From Mortierella sp. BCC40632 (Eukaryota > Mortierellomycota > Mortierellomycetes > Mortierellales > Mortierellaceae): DNA of 64,000 bases. The stretch covers positions 2,163,501 through 2,227,500 of the forward strand of contig WAEK01000008.1 in NCBI GenBank assembly GCA_011634665.1, read 5' to 3'. The notes under the pieces were generated by a model. That model was not told the origin of the DNA. It saw nothing but the letters and a program-made list of their open reading frames with translations, and did not search any database. Of the stretch, positions 1 through 9,734 are shown in pieces. The position numbers and the translations under genes were made by a program. How positions within the stretch are numbered: position 1 is the stretch's first letter; every line of letters starts with the position of its first letter.

Positions 1-3
1 TAG

Positions 4-704
4 CAAATTGAGACCGACGAGGAGACCCTTCCGATTAGTGAACCTGTTTGCCCTGATCCTCAGGACTCACCTGAAGAGACCCAAGCTCCTCAAGAGATCC
101 AACCCGAGCCTATTATTGAACAAGAAGTAGTAGAAGAAGAAGACCTCACGAATTTACTGACAGGACCTTACTCAGATTTAACGAATCGAGACCTTTCCGA
201 GGTGATTACCCTCCAACGTTTTATGAAACTGCCCCCCAAGGTCAGGTCCAAGTTTATCAAACTCTTGCCGCCCGTCTTTCAAAATCATGAACGATATGTT
301 CTTCGAGGAATTGTAAAGGAGAGCTTCTTCCGGTCCTGTGAAGCATGGAAGCTGGCCCTTTCTGATTGGCAGGAAGCACTCCGACTTGGCAAATTCACTC
401 GAGAATATCAAATCAAGGCTCAAGAACGTCGTCAAGCGACCGTAGAGTGGGGAAAGTGGAAGACCGAAGCCTTTGAAGAATATTATGGTGAGAAGGCTGT
501 TCGGGAAGCCGAAAGGGACATGCCTGCTGGTGCTTCTTCCAAGGTCACACTTGGCAAGTTGGGACGGATGCAAGCAATCCGAGTCGGAGATTTTTTGAGG
601 TATAGGCGTTCCTTCCGAATCGAGCCAGGAAAGAGATCAAAGTCGGCCATAGTTAAGGAAAGCAACAAGTATGGGTCCAGGCAATCGATGAACTCTCGAT
701 CTTT

Positions 705-738
<34 letters not shown>

Positions 739-1251
739 TCTTTGTCAATGTTGTCTACCACAGTCTCTGCCCCAGAGCCGCAAGAGGAAGGCCCCAGGAC
801 GATTCATGTGGATAAGCGACTTGAGGTCACTGAAGTCATGAAAGTGGGAGCCCTGATTTTACAGTTTGTAGAAAAGCCCAAGATGCTCCACACCATCGGC
901 GACATGACCACAGAGGGACAGGATGAGATGGATGTAGATTCTAGCAGAAAAGAGACCTTAATATCGCCCGACACCTATCGAGCGGACTCGGCAACAGACA
1001 TTGCACTGCTCTGTCTAGAATATGGCAAGGCAGTTCAAGGAAGCGATCCACATGTTCAAGCTCAGATTCAGCAACAACACAAGAGGACACAGCATGAGGA
1101 TTGGAAAGATATTGACTTGATTCGAGATGGAGTCCTTGTTGGATCCTTGTTTGCTATTCGAGTGGATCTGTACAATGAGATGGAACTGGAGCAGTCTCGA
1201 AGGGAGATCGAATCTGAGGATGCCACGGTCGAGTCCATGGATATCTCATAA
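4..1251 (+). CDS. ASXL-like DEUBAD (Asx homology) domain protein, last exon, 5' partial
   Basis: The window opens with TAG, read as a 3' splice acceptor, and the frame is open from base 4 to the stop at 1249-1251 (415 residues); earlier exons lie outside. Residues about 47-165 of this exon match the DEUBAD/Asx homology pattern: a short helix ending in a KLPP...LLPP segment, then FFRSCEAWKLALSDWQ, LGKFTREYQIKAQ, and WGKWKTEAFEEYYGEK, which parallels the WK..FFE.YYG signature of ASXL proteins. In animals ASXL DEUBAD binds and activates the BAP1 deubiquitinase on histone H2A; that role here is inference. An 11-residue polyglutamine run (about 706-738) separates it from a C-terminal part without a recognised domain. 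Convergent with the J-protein gene. The domain call is from pattern recognition, not a profile search. Confidence 0.72.
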
Positions 1252-1672
1252 ACCCGCTTTGAAAAAAGATGAGGGGCCAAGTCATCCGACGCCTTCACAG
1301 CATAGCAAACCACTCATAATACAGACAGCGCACCCTCTTTTCTTTTTTTTCTTTTTTTTTCTGGCGCCCAAAAAGAAAATAGTATTTTTGTTTGGGATAT
1401 TGAGGAAGTTACGCTTTAGCCTCCATGGCATTACGAATAATGAATACGTGTATTTTCTTTTTTTTCTTTTTCTTTTTTCTTTTTCAGTGTCTTTTTAGGG
1501 TGGAAGGGGAGACAAGAGGTGTTCTATCGGGTCCTTTCTTAATTTGCTAGTGCTGACACTGCTCACGTTGCTTATTGACTACTATCCTTGCTCTCCTCCT
1601 CCTTCTCAGGCTTTCCCACTTTTCCTAGAAACATGATGAAGGGGGGAGGGGGGGAAGGAAGGAAAGAGTGGT
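1252..1672. other. Convergent intergenic spacer
   Basis: The spacer lies between the stop codons of two convergent genes. It holds T-rich tracts (about 1338-1361 and 1455-1494), probably 3' UTR sequence of the plus-strand gene. I see no gene here. Confidence 0.6.
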
Positions 1673-2772
1673 CTACCTGGCATATTCGTTACCAAACTTT
1701 TCCCTAATCAAGTCACAGCTTGGTGTCTTCAACTTTTGAGCGGCCTCCCACATTTTTTTGTTGGGTCCAAAGAATCCCATGGCCCGCTTCTCTGCCAATT
1801 GCTTCCTTTGCTTCTCGTTCTGACATTCGCCCTGCATATGCCTCAAATAGGTCACCTCGACTTCCTGTTCCATTTGATTAAAGAGATTGAGCACTCCACG
1901 GTCTGTGTTCAAGGTAAAGCTACCATCCACGGTACCAGGCTTCATAAACGTCTTTGTGAAATGTTTTTCGTTGACGAAATAAGGCACATTGTGTGCCTTT
2001 GTCATCCGTGGTGACTGAAAGTATCCATGGCGTCCCAAAGAATAATAATTCGAAGTCGAAGACCCCGAGGAAGTCGAATCACTGTCGGAAAAGAAACTGG
2101 AGCTCAAGGAGAGAATAAAGAGAATGATCAAGGGTAAGATCTGGACAAGACTTGAGAGACCACTCGAGCCAAGTCCATCGGTGCCTCCTCCTCCACCGCC
2201 GCCACCTCCGGCCTGTTGATGAGCATGTTGACGATGTTGCCGGAATTGAGTGCGTTGACGAGGACCGCCAAATGTGTGTGTTGTAAATCCTGGTCCAGCA
2301 AAAGTAGCAGAGTGGAAAGCTTTTTTTTTTTTTTTTTCGATCATCCCAGGTTAAAAAAAAAAAAATACTCAAAGTCAGAAATCTTGAATAGAATCATCCA
2401 CAAAAATATACATGATACCTTCTGCTGCTGTTGAAGACGAAGAAGACGAAGAAGAGGAAGAAGATAAAAAAAAAAAAAAAAAAAATACTTACTGCCGCCA
2501 CCAAAGAACATGTTGAAGAGGTCCTCGGGTGAGATTTCTTCTGAGAATCCATTCATGCCAGCACCACCGAATCCATGTGGAGTAGCCCGATCGTAGTTGA
2601 CACTCGAGCTCCTGCCGTCATCCGGTCCATGTTGATCAAAGATGGCTCTCTTTTGTGGATCGCTCAAGACTGTAAAGGCCTTGGAAACAACTATTCATCG
2701 ATACACACAAGACAGGATTATAGTAGAAGAAGGAAAGGTTAGTTTTCGGACAACCAACTTTGTCATCAGGAC

Positions 2773-2815
<43 letters not shown>

Positions 2816-3648
2816 ATCTATCAGAGAGCTCGCTTTCGTTCGCGTTTATCTTTTGCGGAGAGAAGGGGAAAGAACAAAAAGAACCTTACTCTTGAATGCT
2901 TCATCGGCTCCTGGAGCACTGTTCTTATCGGGATGCATCTGGAGTGCGAGCTAAAGAAGAAGGACATGATGAAAGGAAAGCAAGGTCAGCGATCCGGGCA
3001 AATGAAGCAAGCTTTTTTTTTTTTTTTTTTTTTTTCCCTACTGATCCTGATAGACTCTTCCTGAGAAGGAAAAATCGATATCGAAGTAACCGTGTTGCTG
3101 TTGTCGTTGTTGTTGTTGCTGTTGCCAATTCTTTCTTCTTCTTTCTCATCCTCTCCAATCAAGGGGGTGGATATATAAAAATATATAACATCATATACCT
3201 TGCGATAAGCCTTTTTGATCTCTGACTCTGTAGCATCCTTCTGGACTCCAAGAACCTTGTAGAAATCCCCTCCTGATGCTCGGATGGCTTTAACGGCAGC
3301 AGCCTGCTCTGGGGTATACTCTCGTTCGACGACAGGAGTGGATCGTGGTCTAGGTGGAATAGAAGTGGGTCGAGCCGACGACGATGATGATGATGATGCA
3401 GAGGCGGATGAAGATGATTGATTGGATGTCGAACCAAGGTTAGGTGAACTCTTTGTACTGCTTGGTGTAGAGGATGGTGCAGAGGCTTCTTCGGTATTGA
3501 TTCGGGTGAGGAATGCTTCGGCGTCCTTGGTGGGGAAGAGTGAGACGGATTTAGAGGCAAACTTGCGGGCGGCAGCATAGTTTCCAGAACCAAGATGTCT
3601 CTTGGCAATGTCGAGGCAGCGCAAGGCCTCGTCCCTGTTGACTTCCAT
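1673..3648 (-). CDS. DNAJB12: DNAJB12-like ER membrane J-domain protein
   Basis: Four exons, complement(1673..2289, 2493..2690, 2890..2950, 3199..3648), give 441 residues in frame with GT-AG junctions. The N-terminus (MEVNRDEALRCLDIAKRHL) is the typical DNAJB12/14 start. A Ser-rich linker is followed by a J domain at about 128-195 with the HPD motif at 156-158 split from helix II by intron 1. A Gly/Phe-type segment, a polyglycine run and a hydrophobic span near 283-302 (LVQILPLIILFILSL) follow, then a C-terminal region matching the DUF1977 domain of DNAJB12/14. The family recruits Hsp70 to the cytosolic face of the ER for membrane-protein quality control. Introns 1 to 3 carry homopolymer or CT tracts. 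A coding-sense A27 run ends three bases before the ATG. Confidence 0.9.
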
Positions 3649-3720
3649 TAGTTTTTTTTTTTTTTTTTTTTTTTTTTTGTGAAGAGAGAGAGAGAGGTTT
3701 TATAAATAACATACAAGGGG

Positions 3721-3838
<118 letters not shown>

Positions 3839-4142
3839 CTCCTTCTGTCTCTGTGTGTGTGTGTGTGTGTGTGTGTCTGGGAAGGAGAAAGCTAGATGGT
3901 TGATCTGACAGCGAGTGATCAAAAACAACAGAAGGAGAGAAGTCCTCTCCGAGTCTAAAGTCAGTTTTGGGTTTGGAGAGAGCAACAACAACCGTTCTTT
4001 TTTTTTTCTTCTTCTTCTTTTCTTTTGATCAATCTCGCTCAAATTTCGTGCCTGTGTGTCTTGCTGCTCTCTTTTTTCTTTTTGGCTTGACATGCACACA
4101 AAGATCGACTCTTGCCTTTCTATCTCTTTCTCTCCTTCTCTC

Positions 4143-4176
<34 letters not shown>

Positions 4177-4453
4177 TTTTTTTTTCTTCTCCCCATCCCT
4201 CGGATTCACTCATGGTTGGACCTTTTAACCATCGGACCTGCTCCCACTCAACTCTAGCAGAGCTCAGGACAGTGGCACACCTTGGAGCGGCGTGGTAAAA
4301 GAGTCGATCGTTCGTTTGTTGACAAAGAGACGCGCGTCCTTCCTGGGTCCTGGCTTAATGTGGGTCGTCTATTGACTAAACCTTTCTGTCATTCTCTTTC
4401 TCCTCCAGACCCACCATCCGTTCTAGGGTTTGTTGGGCCACCGAATGTAGATC

Positions 4454-4460
4454 TATAAAT
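4454..4460 (+). promoter_or_regulatory. TATA box candidate for the PAQR gene
   Basis: TATAAAT lies about 100 bases before the start codon at 4561, with a pyrimidine-rich leader (about 4480-4555) between them. Confidence 0.5.
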
Positions 4461-4560
4461 CTCGCCAGAGACATGTCTACAGACCCTTGAACTCACTCGT
4501 CCAACTCTTCTCATTACCTACCCTTTCTCTCTCCTTCCTCCTCGTCAACCACTATCTAAT

Positions 4561-5784
4561 ATGAGCAAGTCCGTCTCCATCCCGTCGGTCTCGACTACAG
4601 AGGCGCTTCGCCCTTTGCCTCGACACCTGTTTACCATTTCCAAGTCTACACTTGTCCAACGGTCACCAACAGAGCACTCTCATGAGATACCGCCGTCCAT
4701 TGATCCTGAAACCGTCGAACCAACGCCGTCCAAAGACACTGATCTCCAAAAAGAACTGTATCTGAAAGCTGTGGCCAAGGGAGCAAAACGACTTCTTTGG
4801 TTTGAAGAACTCCCCCCAGAATGGCAAAGCAACCCATTCATACGAACAGGGTGAGTATCTTTACTTTTTCTTCTTATCTGATGCAAGGATCGAGATCGAG
4901 ATGACTTTTCCAGTCGACCTCTTGATACCACCTATTCCCACTCGATCCCATTTCCCTTGTCCAACCAACGGTTTTTTTTTTTTTTTTTATACAGGTACCG
5001 GTTCTTGGAAACAAAGCAGGCTTGTCTTCAAAGTATACTTCAAGTCCACAATGAGACGGGCAATATTTGGACCCATCTGCTTGGACTTGTCTTGATCATT
5101 GGTCATGGTTTTCATATCCATCGCAACATTCTCGGTACCACTGCCTCTGTGTATGATCATGTGGCCTTTTTCCTCTTTTCTGCTGCCATTTCCAAATGTC
5201 TTGCAGCCTCGGTTTACTATCATACATTTGCAGGCCATGCTCATCTTCCTGTCATGCGTTGTGCTTCTGCGGTCGACTATTTCGGGATCACGGTCCTCAT
5301 CATGGGTTCGATCATGGCCAACCTGTACTATGGGTTTTATTGCAATCCTTGGCCGCGTCGATTCTTTCTGACTTTGACCCTTGGTATTGGACTTTTCAGT
5401 GCATGGGGTCCATTACAACACCCATCTACTTTTTCGGATTTACCAAAGTTTCGACAACGTCGGATGATCCTCTTTGCGATCATGTCATTTTCAATGTTTG
5501 TGCCTCTTTCCTATCTCGCCTATACCAAGGGTGTTGGACCTACATGGTATTTTTACAAGCCCTTGTTGACGAGATCGGCTCCAAGTTATTTGATGGGAAC
5601 GGTGGTCTATGTGTTTCGAATCCCGGAACGGTTTAGGGTCAAGAGAGCAGTAGATCGTAGTTGGTTTTTTTATTCACATCCGATTTGGCATATTGCGGTG
5701 ACGATTGGGATGTTCTTTCATATGCGAGCCATGATTCATTACTATCATTCGAGATTTGATTATGGTTGTATAGTCAGTGTCTAG
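4561..5784 (+). CDS. IZH: PAQR/Izh-type seven-helix membrane receptor (hemolysin III superfamily)
   Basis: Two exons, 4561..4850 and 4995..5784, give 359 residues. The intron has a GTGAGT donor and a T18 tract before ACAG. The core starts at FIRTGYR, followed by QVHNETGNIWTHLLG, the classic PAQR N-terminal motif. Several hydrophobic helices follow. Metal-site residues of the family are visible: a His in SVYYHTFAGH and the paired His325 and His329 in SHPIWH near the C-terminus. Fungal Izh proteins act in zinc and sterol homeostasis; animal relatives are adiponectin and progestin receptors with ceramidase-like activity. The N-terminal ~95 residues are predicted cytosolic. The start is the first ATG after the TATA box and CT-rich leader. 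An A26 run begins nine bases after the stop. Confidence 0.93.
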
Positions 5785-6233
5785 AAGCTTTCAAAAAAAA
5801 AAAAAAAAAAAAAAAAAAGAAGAGTCTATCCTCCATACCAAGAAGATTTGCTATACTCTACACATTCACCGCCGTACTCCTCCCTTTATTTTTATGTGGG
5901 CCTCAGCATTCGAAAGACTTTTTGTGGTCATCCACAAGCTTCAACTAGGATAACCCCTGGGAGAGAGCACGGCGGGCGATCTCCTCTGGTTCACCGTCAA
6001 CAGCTCGAAGCTGCATGCACATTCAACACTCCAGCAAACGTATGATCGAAGGCGCCTCGGCGAATAAAACTTCCAACGAGGCCCTTGAACCAAAAGAGAA
6101 TATGAAGGATAGATTCTTCAGAGAAAAAAAAACGTCCGGGAGTCCCGAAGGTTAGCTTTGTCCCCTTAGATCATCCAACTCCAATGGTCAATGCGTTTAT
6201 CACACAAAAAAGGAGCAAAAAGAAAGCGACGAT
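5785..6233. other. Spacer between PAQR gene and tRNA pair
   Basis: It holds the PAQR 3' flank with an A26 run (5793-5818). On the minus strand the end nearest the tRNAs has T5 (6217-6221) and T6 (6206-6211) runs, the likely Pol III terminators. No gene is seen. Confidence 0.6.
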
Positions 6234-6306
6234 GTTTGTACTCGGACTCGAACCGAGGACCGTCTGTGTGTTAGACAGACGTGATAACCAACTACACCAT
6301 ACAAAC
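6234..6306 (-). tRNA. tRNA-Val (AAC), copy 1
   Basis: The 73-base cloverleaf reads on the minus strand from GTTTGTA to TACAAAC, a perfect seven-pair acceptor stem. The D arm holds an A box (TGGTGTAGTTGG), the anticodon loop reads CTAACAC with anticodon AAC, and the T arm holds a B box (GGTTCGAGTCC). There is no intron. A T5 run about 13 bases downstream can terminate Pol III. It is identical to copy 2. Confidence 0.96.
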
Positions 6307-6323
6307 AAGGAAAGACGCTTTGT

Positions 6324-6396
6324 GTTTGTACTCGGACTCGAACCGAGGACCGTCTGTGTGTTAGACAGACGTGATAACCAACTACACCATACAAAC
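6324..6396 (-). tRNA. tRNA-Val (AAC), copy 2
   Basis: This copy is identical over 73 bases to the gene at 6234-6306 and is transcribed first. The 17-base spacer between them (6307-6323) has no run of four or more T on the transcribed sense, so the two genes could be read as one Pol III transcript. Confidence 0.96.
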
Positions 6397-7232
6397 GAGC
6401 TTCATGTCTGGAAGAAAATTAAGCACAACCCGATCCTATGGTCTGGTTAAGATGATAGATTGAAGCCTTTTCAAGACCATAATTGGATGACTTTTCTGGG
6501 GATTTTGGGCTCCTTATGGGATCCAACGACCTTTGTTGGCGTCTGAGTCTGAGTTTCTCTAAAAAAAACGCGTTTTTTAGTATAATTGTCTCTTACTTTA
6601 GGCTTTTTTTTCCAGTCAAATACCCTTTTGAGCTGTCAATTTTCCTATTGAGCCCTCCAACTTACCAGCGAGCTCCTTGATCTATGAGCCCAAGATTCCA
6701 TCTGGCGATAGTCGGGACTCGGAGCTTGTTGAAAATCTTGGTGTCTCCCTTTCTCTCCCTGAGATGGTTGCTTCCATGGCCTCTGCATCAGTGGGCTCGC
6801 ATTTTGCCTGGGCGAAGCTTGCCCTTCCCAAGCCACATTTGACACTGAGTACTTGATGGCCTGCGGGCGGGCATCGCCTCTCACCTTGTTCCTCCATTGC
6901 AAAATTGTTAAAAAAAAAGTCGCCCATTGATTCAACAGCCCTAATGTTCAACTCAACTCCACCCACCTTGGCAAGGATAAACCAAGCTCATTGTTTTACA
7001 TTAGTTGACGGTAGTTTCTGAGAGAAGTCAATCACGGCGTTGTCGAAAAGACTCGAGGATGTCAACAGGGGTCTCTCACAGGTCAATGAGAGAAATATAG
7101 GCTACACTGTGGGTCAGCTGGTCTGCCTCTTGCTATTTACCCACTCCTTAGTCCTCAAAGAATAGGACTAGATTAGAACCGCTGCCTTCGGAGTTCGGAC
7201 TATTATGTGAGTACATATAAGACGCATAGCCT

Positions 7233-7556
7233 ATGTTGCATCCGTTGGGGCTGTTTCTTGCGATGACTCTTCCATTGCTTTTGGTAGTGCTATCATCTGA
7301 ACAGCATGTCCTCTGTCAGACTCATGGACCTATTGGAGGGAGACGCTTGAGTGTGGACCAAAAATTCAAGCTTACTTTCCCAATGACCTCGCCCTTTTTT
7401 TTTTTTTTTTTTTCTTCTTCCAAGCCATGGCATTGGATTAAAAAATGCAGTCTCGAATCAACTACCTTCACTATGATACAAAAAAAAAAAAAAAAAAAAA
7501 GTCTAAAGATTTGCGAGAAGAGTCGAAAGTGTCCAACGACAAGGAATCAGGGTTGA
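7233..7556 (+). CDS. Doubtful short ORF with signal-peptide-like N-terminus
   Basis: The 107-codon ORF begins with a hydrophobic stretch (MTLPLLLVVLSSEQHVLC from the second Met) that looks like a signal peptide, about 20 bases downstream of a TATA-like CATATAAG (7210-7217). The rest contains polyPhe and polyLys encoded by homopolymer runs, which argues against a folded product. It may be a first exon whose downstream part is spliced differently, or chance. No homologue is recognised. Confidence 0.2.
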   Translation: MLHPLGLFLAMTLPLLLVVLSSEQHVLCQTHGPIGGRRLSVDQKFKLTFPMTSPFFFFFFSSSKPWHWIKKCSLESTTFTMIQKKKKKKSLKICEKSRKCPTTRNQG

Positions 7557-8202
7557 GTGTGGTCAGCCTTAGAAAATTAAGGATCATCAACCCCGGCGAA
7601 AGCTAGCAGTCCATCTAGCAATCCCATCGAGTGTTGCTTACTTTAATAGCCAACAGACCTGGCATTTTGGTCGACACTCTGCTAACACTGAGAAAGAACA
7701 GCTAAAAAAACTTTATAAAGACCACAACGTCCTCAGTAGAAATGCGAACCTTAATAGAGAGCTAGCAAAATTCCTGGTTTGCACCGAAAAAAGTTAGGGC
7801 GGAGCAAAACTTTATGCGTAAGCGACATCGACATTTCCAAGAAACATTTCAGACTCGATTTTCATACGCTTGCTCTCGAGATTGACAGTCGTACTCAAGA
7901 GGTTGCTTGTAAACAAATTGTGTACCTAGTGGTGGGATTTCTTCTGCTCTTCCCCTCTCCCCTTCAAATACCTCCCATCTTTCAAAGCAAGCATCTCGCG
8001 TGGGATGTGCGAGTAAAGCTTCATGGTGTTTTGTCTCTGTAGGTGTGAAAGGTAGATGGAGTCGACTCGTGATAAAAGCGAGACGATGGGAAGACCAGGG
8101 ACATTTCAAAAAAAGTGAAGTTCAGGTAAAGAGAGAGAGGATTTGGTTCACATCCGTTTATGAAGGGGATACAATGCTCAGCATCAAAATGAAGGAGAGA
8201 AC

Positions 8203-8203
8203 A

Positions 8204-8271
<68 letters not shown>

Positions 8272-8274
8272 AAA
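8203..8274. repeat. (AAAG)n tetranucleotide microsatellite
   Basis: About 18 tandem AAAG units in the 3' flank of the phosphodiesterase gene. Confidence 0.95.
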
Positions 8275-8394
8275 GAAGAAAATGAAACAAAGCAAAAACA
8301 ATAAAAAAGAAAAGAAAAGAATCAAAGGTATCATCTTGCTATATACAGCCATTGCTTTAAAAAAAATGCGATCAACGATCTTTCTCTCTCATCT

Positions 8395-9670
8395 TCATCG
8401 TTGCTCCCGTGATGCCGCCGAAATCGCTACTGCCCCATCCAAGAATACGGTGTTCGCCTTGTTGGAACTTGATTTTTCCTTGTCTGCAGACCTCACCACC
8501 ACATCCACGCCACCCTCCTTTCCTAGTTCCACAGGCTCAGCTGGATGGGCTTCCTTCATGGCTGTGGCTGTGGTTGTGATACTGTCCTTGGTTGTCATTT
8601 CCCAACTCAGCTTCTTCTTCGTCTTATCCTCCTCCCCTTCATGCAGGGCAGTCTTGTCCGCCAAGATCGCCGCAAATGCGTTCAACGCCGCTGGCGCGGA
8701 TACAGACGTATGCATCTCTAATGATGGTCTCCATTTCGGCATGTCCGGCTCTGGTGAAGTGACCGAGGATTCCAATCTAACACTGTTCAACTCCTTCCTG
8801 TCGTTGTGCATTTCAACATCTGTGCTGGCTGTCGCCGCCTCTTGAACACTATCCAATGGTCCAAATCCTGTGCGGTGGACAGGCTCCATAAGTGTTGGTG
8901 GCAACTGGTTGTCATATCTACTACGACCCATCATCATTACGGCTGGCGTGCTGCTGCGGTTGCTCGACGATGGGACAGTTGCTGAGGGTGGAGCTGTCGA
9001 TGACTTGCCCTCGCTTGAAGCTCCTTGTTCAAGCAGTGGCTCTAAAGACGGTCCCGATCTATGGTCACTGCTGTTCTGAAGAGGGGACTGAGGTATCGAG
9101 TATCCATCTCCAAAGAACCCCTGTCGGGCCATAGTCAAGTCGCTATTGCTCACTTGAAGACTTGCAAGTCGCTTCTGACGGAAACTGCCCCCTCCAGCAA
9201 GCCCATTGCGTTCCTCCTTTGTTGGCCATGACTGCAAACTGCTGACGCTGTCCTTGGACTTGTGGTTTTTGTCAGTTACTGAGGCTGAACCTTCGTTCTC
9301 ATTATTATTGGTACGATGGCTGTTGGAGCTGTCGTTGGACCATCCTGGGATAGTGGCCCCGAGTAAATTGCTTAATGAGGACGATGAAGATATTGCCTCG
9401 TTGCTGATCAACAGAGAGGCCGTGCGTCGCAGAGATGACGACAATGTTTCCTGACTTTGTGCAGATTTGATTGAGTGGCTTCGAGGATGGTTGCCCTGGA
9501 TGCTAAGATTGAGCAGACTCGAGGAGAGTGACCGTCCCGAGAGTGACCGTCGCATCCGGCGCAGCATATGTCCCGGCGAAAGTTCCGTGTTGGTCGAATG
9601 CCGTAATCGACGCGGCGTGCGCATTGGGATACTGTCGTCCAGAACCAGGACACCAGCGGCCACTATTGTT

Positions 9671-9734
<64 letters not shown>

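Larger units (their letters stand above)
6397..8394. other. Two-kilobase stretch without a convincing gene
   Basis: Contains homopolymer runs (T about 7396-7413, A about 7481-7500) and an (AAAG)n array. A minus-strand stretch at about 6645-6966 has overlapping open frames and a GTAAGT donor-like site near 6661, but no frame shows a recognisable domain. A weak candidate ORF at 7233-7556 is listed separately. Confidence 0.5.

Noticed and set aside
6184..6450. 88-codon ORF with an internal duplicated segment
   Set aside because: The duplication is the two tRNA-Val genes read in sense on the wrong strand.
8000..8845. 281-codon plus-strand ORF
   Set aside because: Antisense to the PDE tail, with a Lys/Glu run from the (AAAG)n array. 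No domain.
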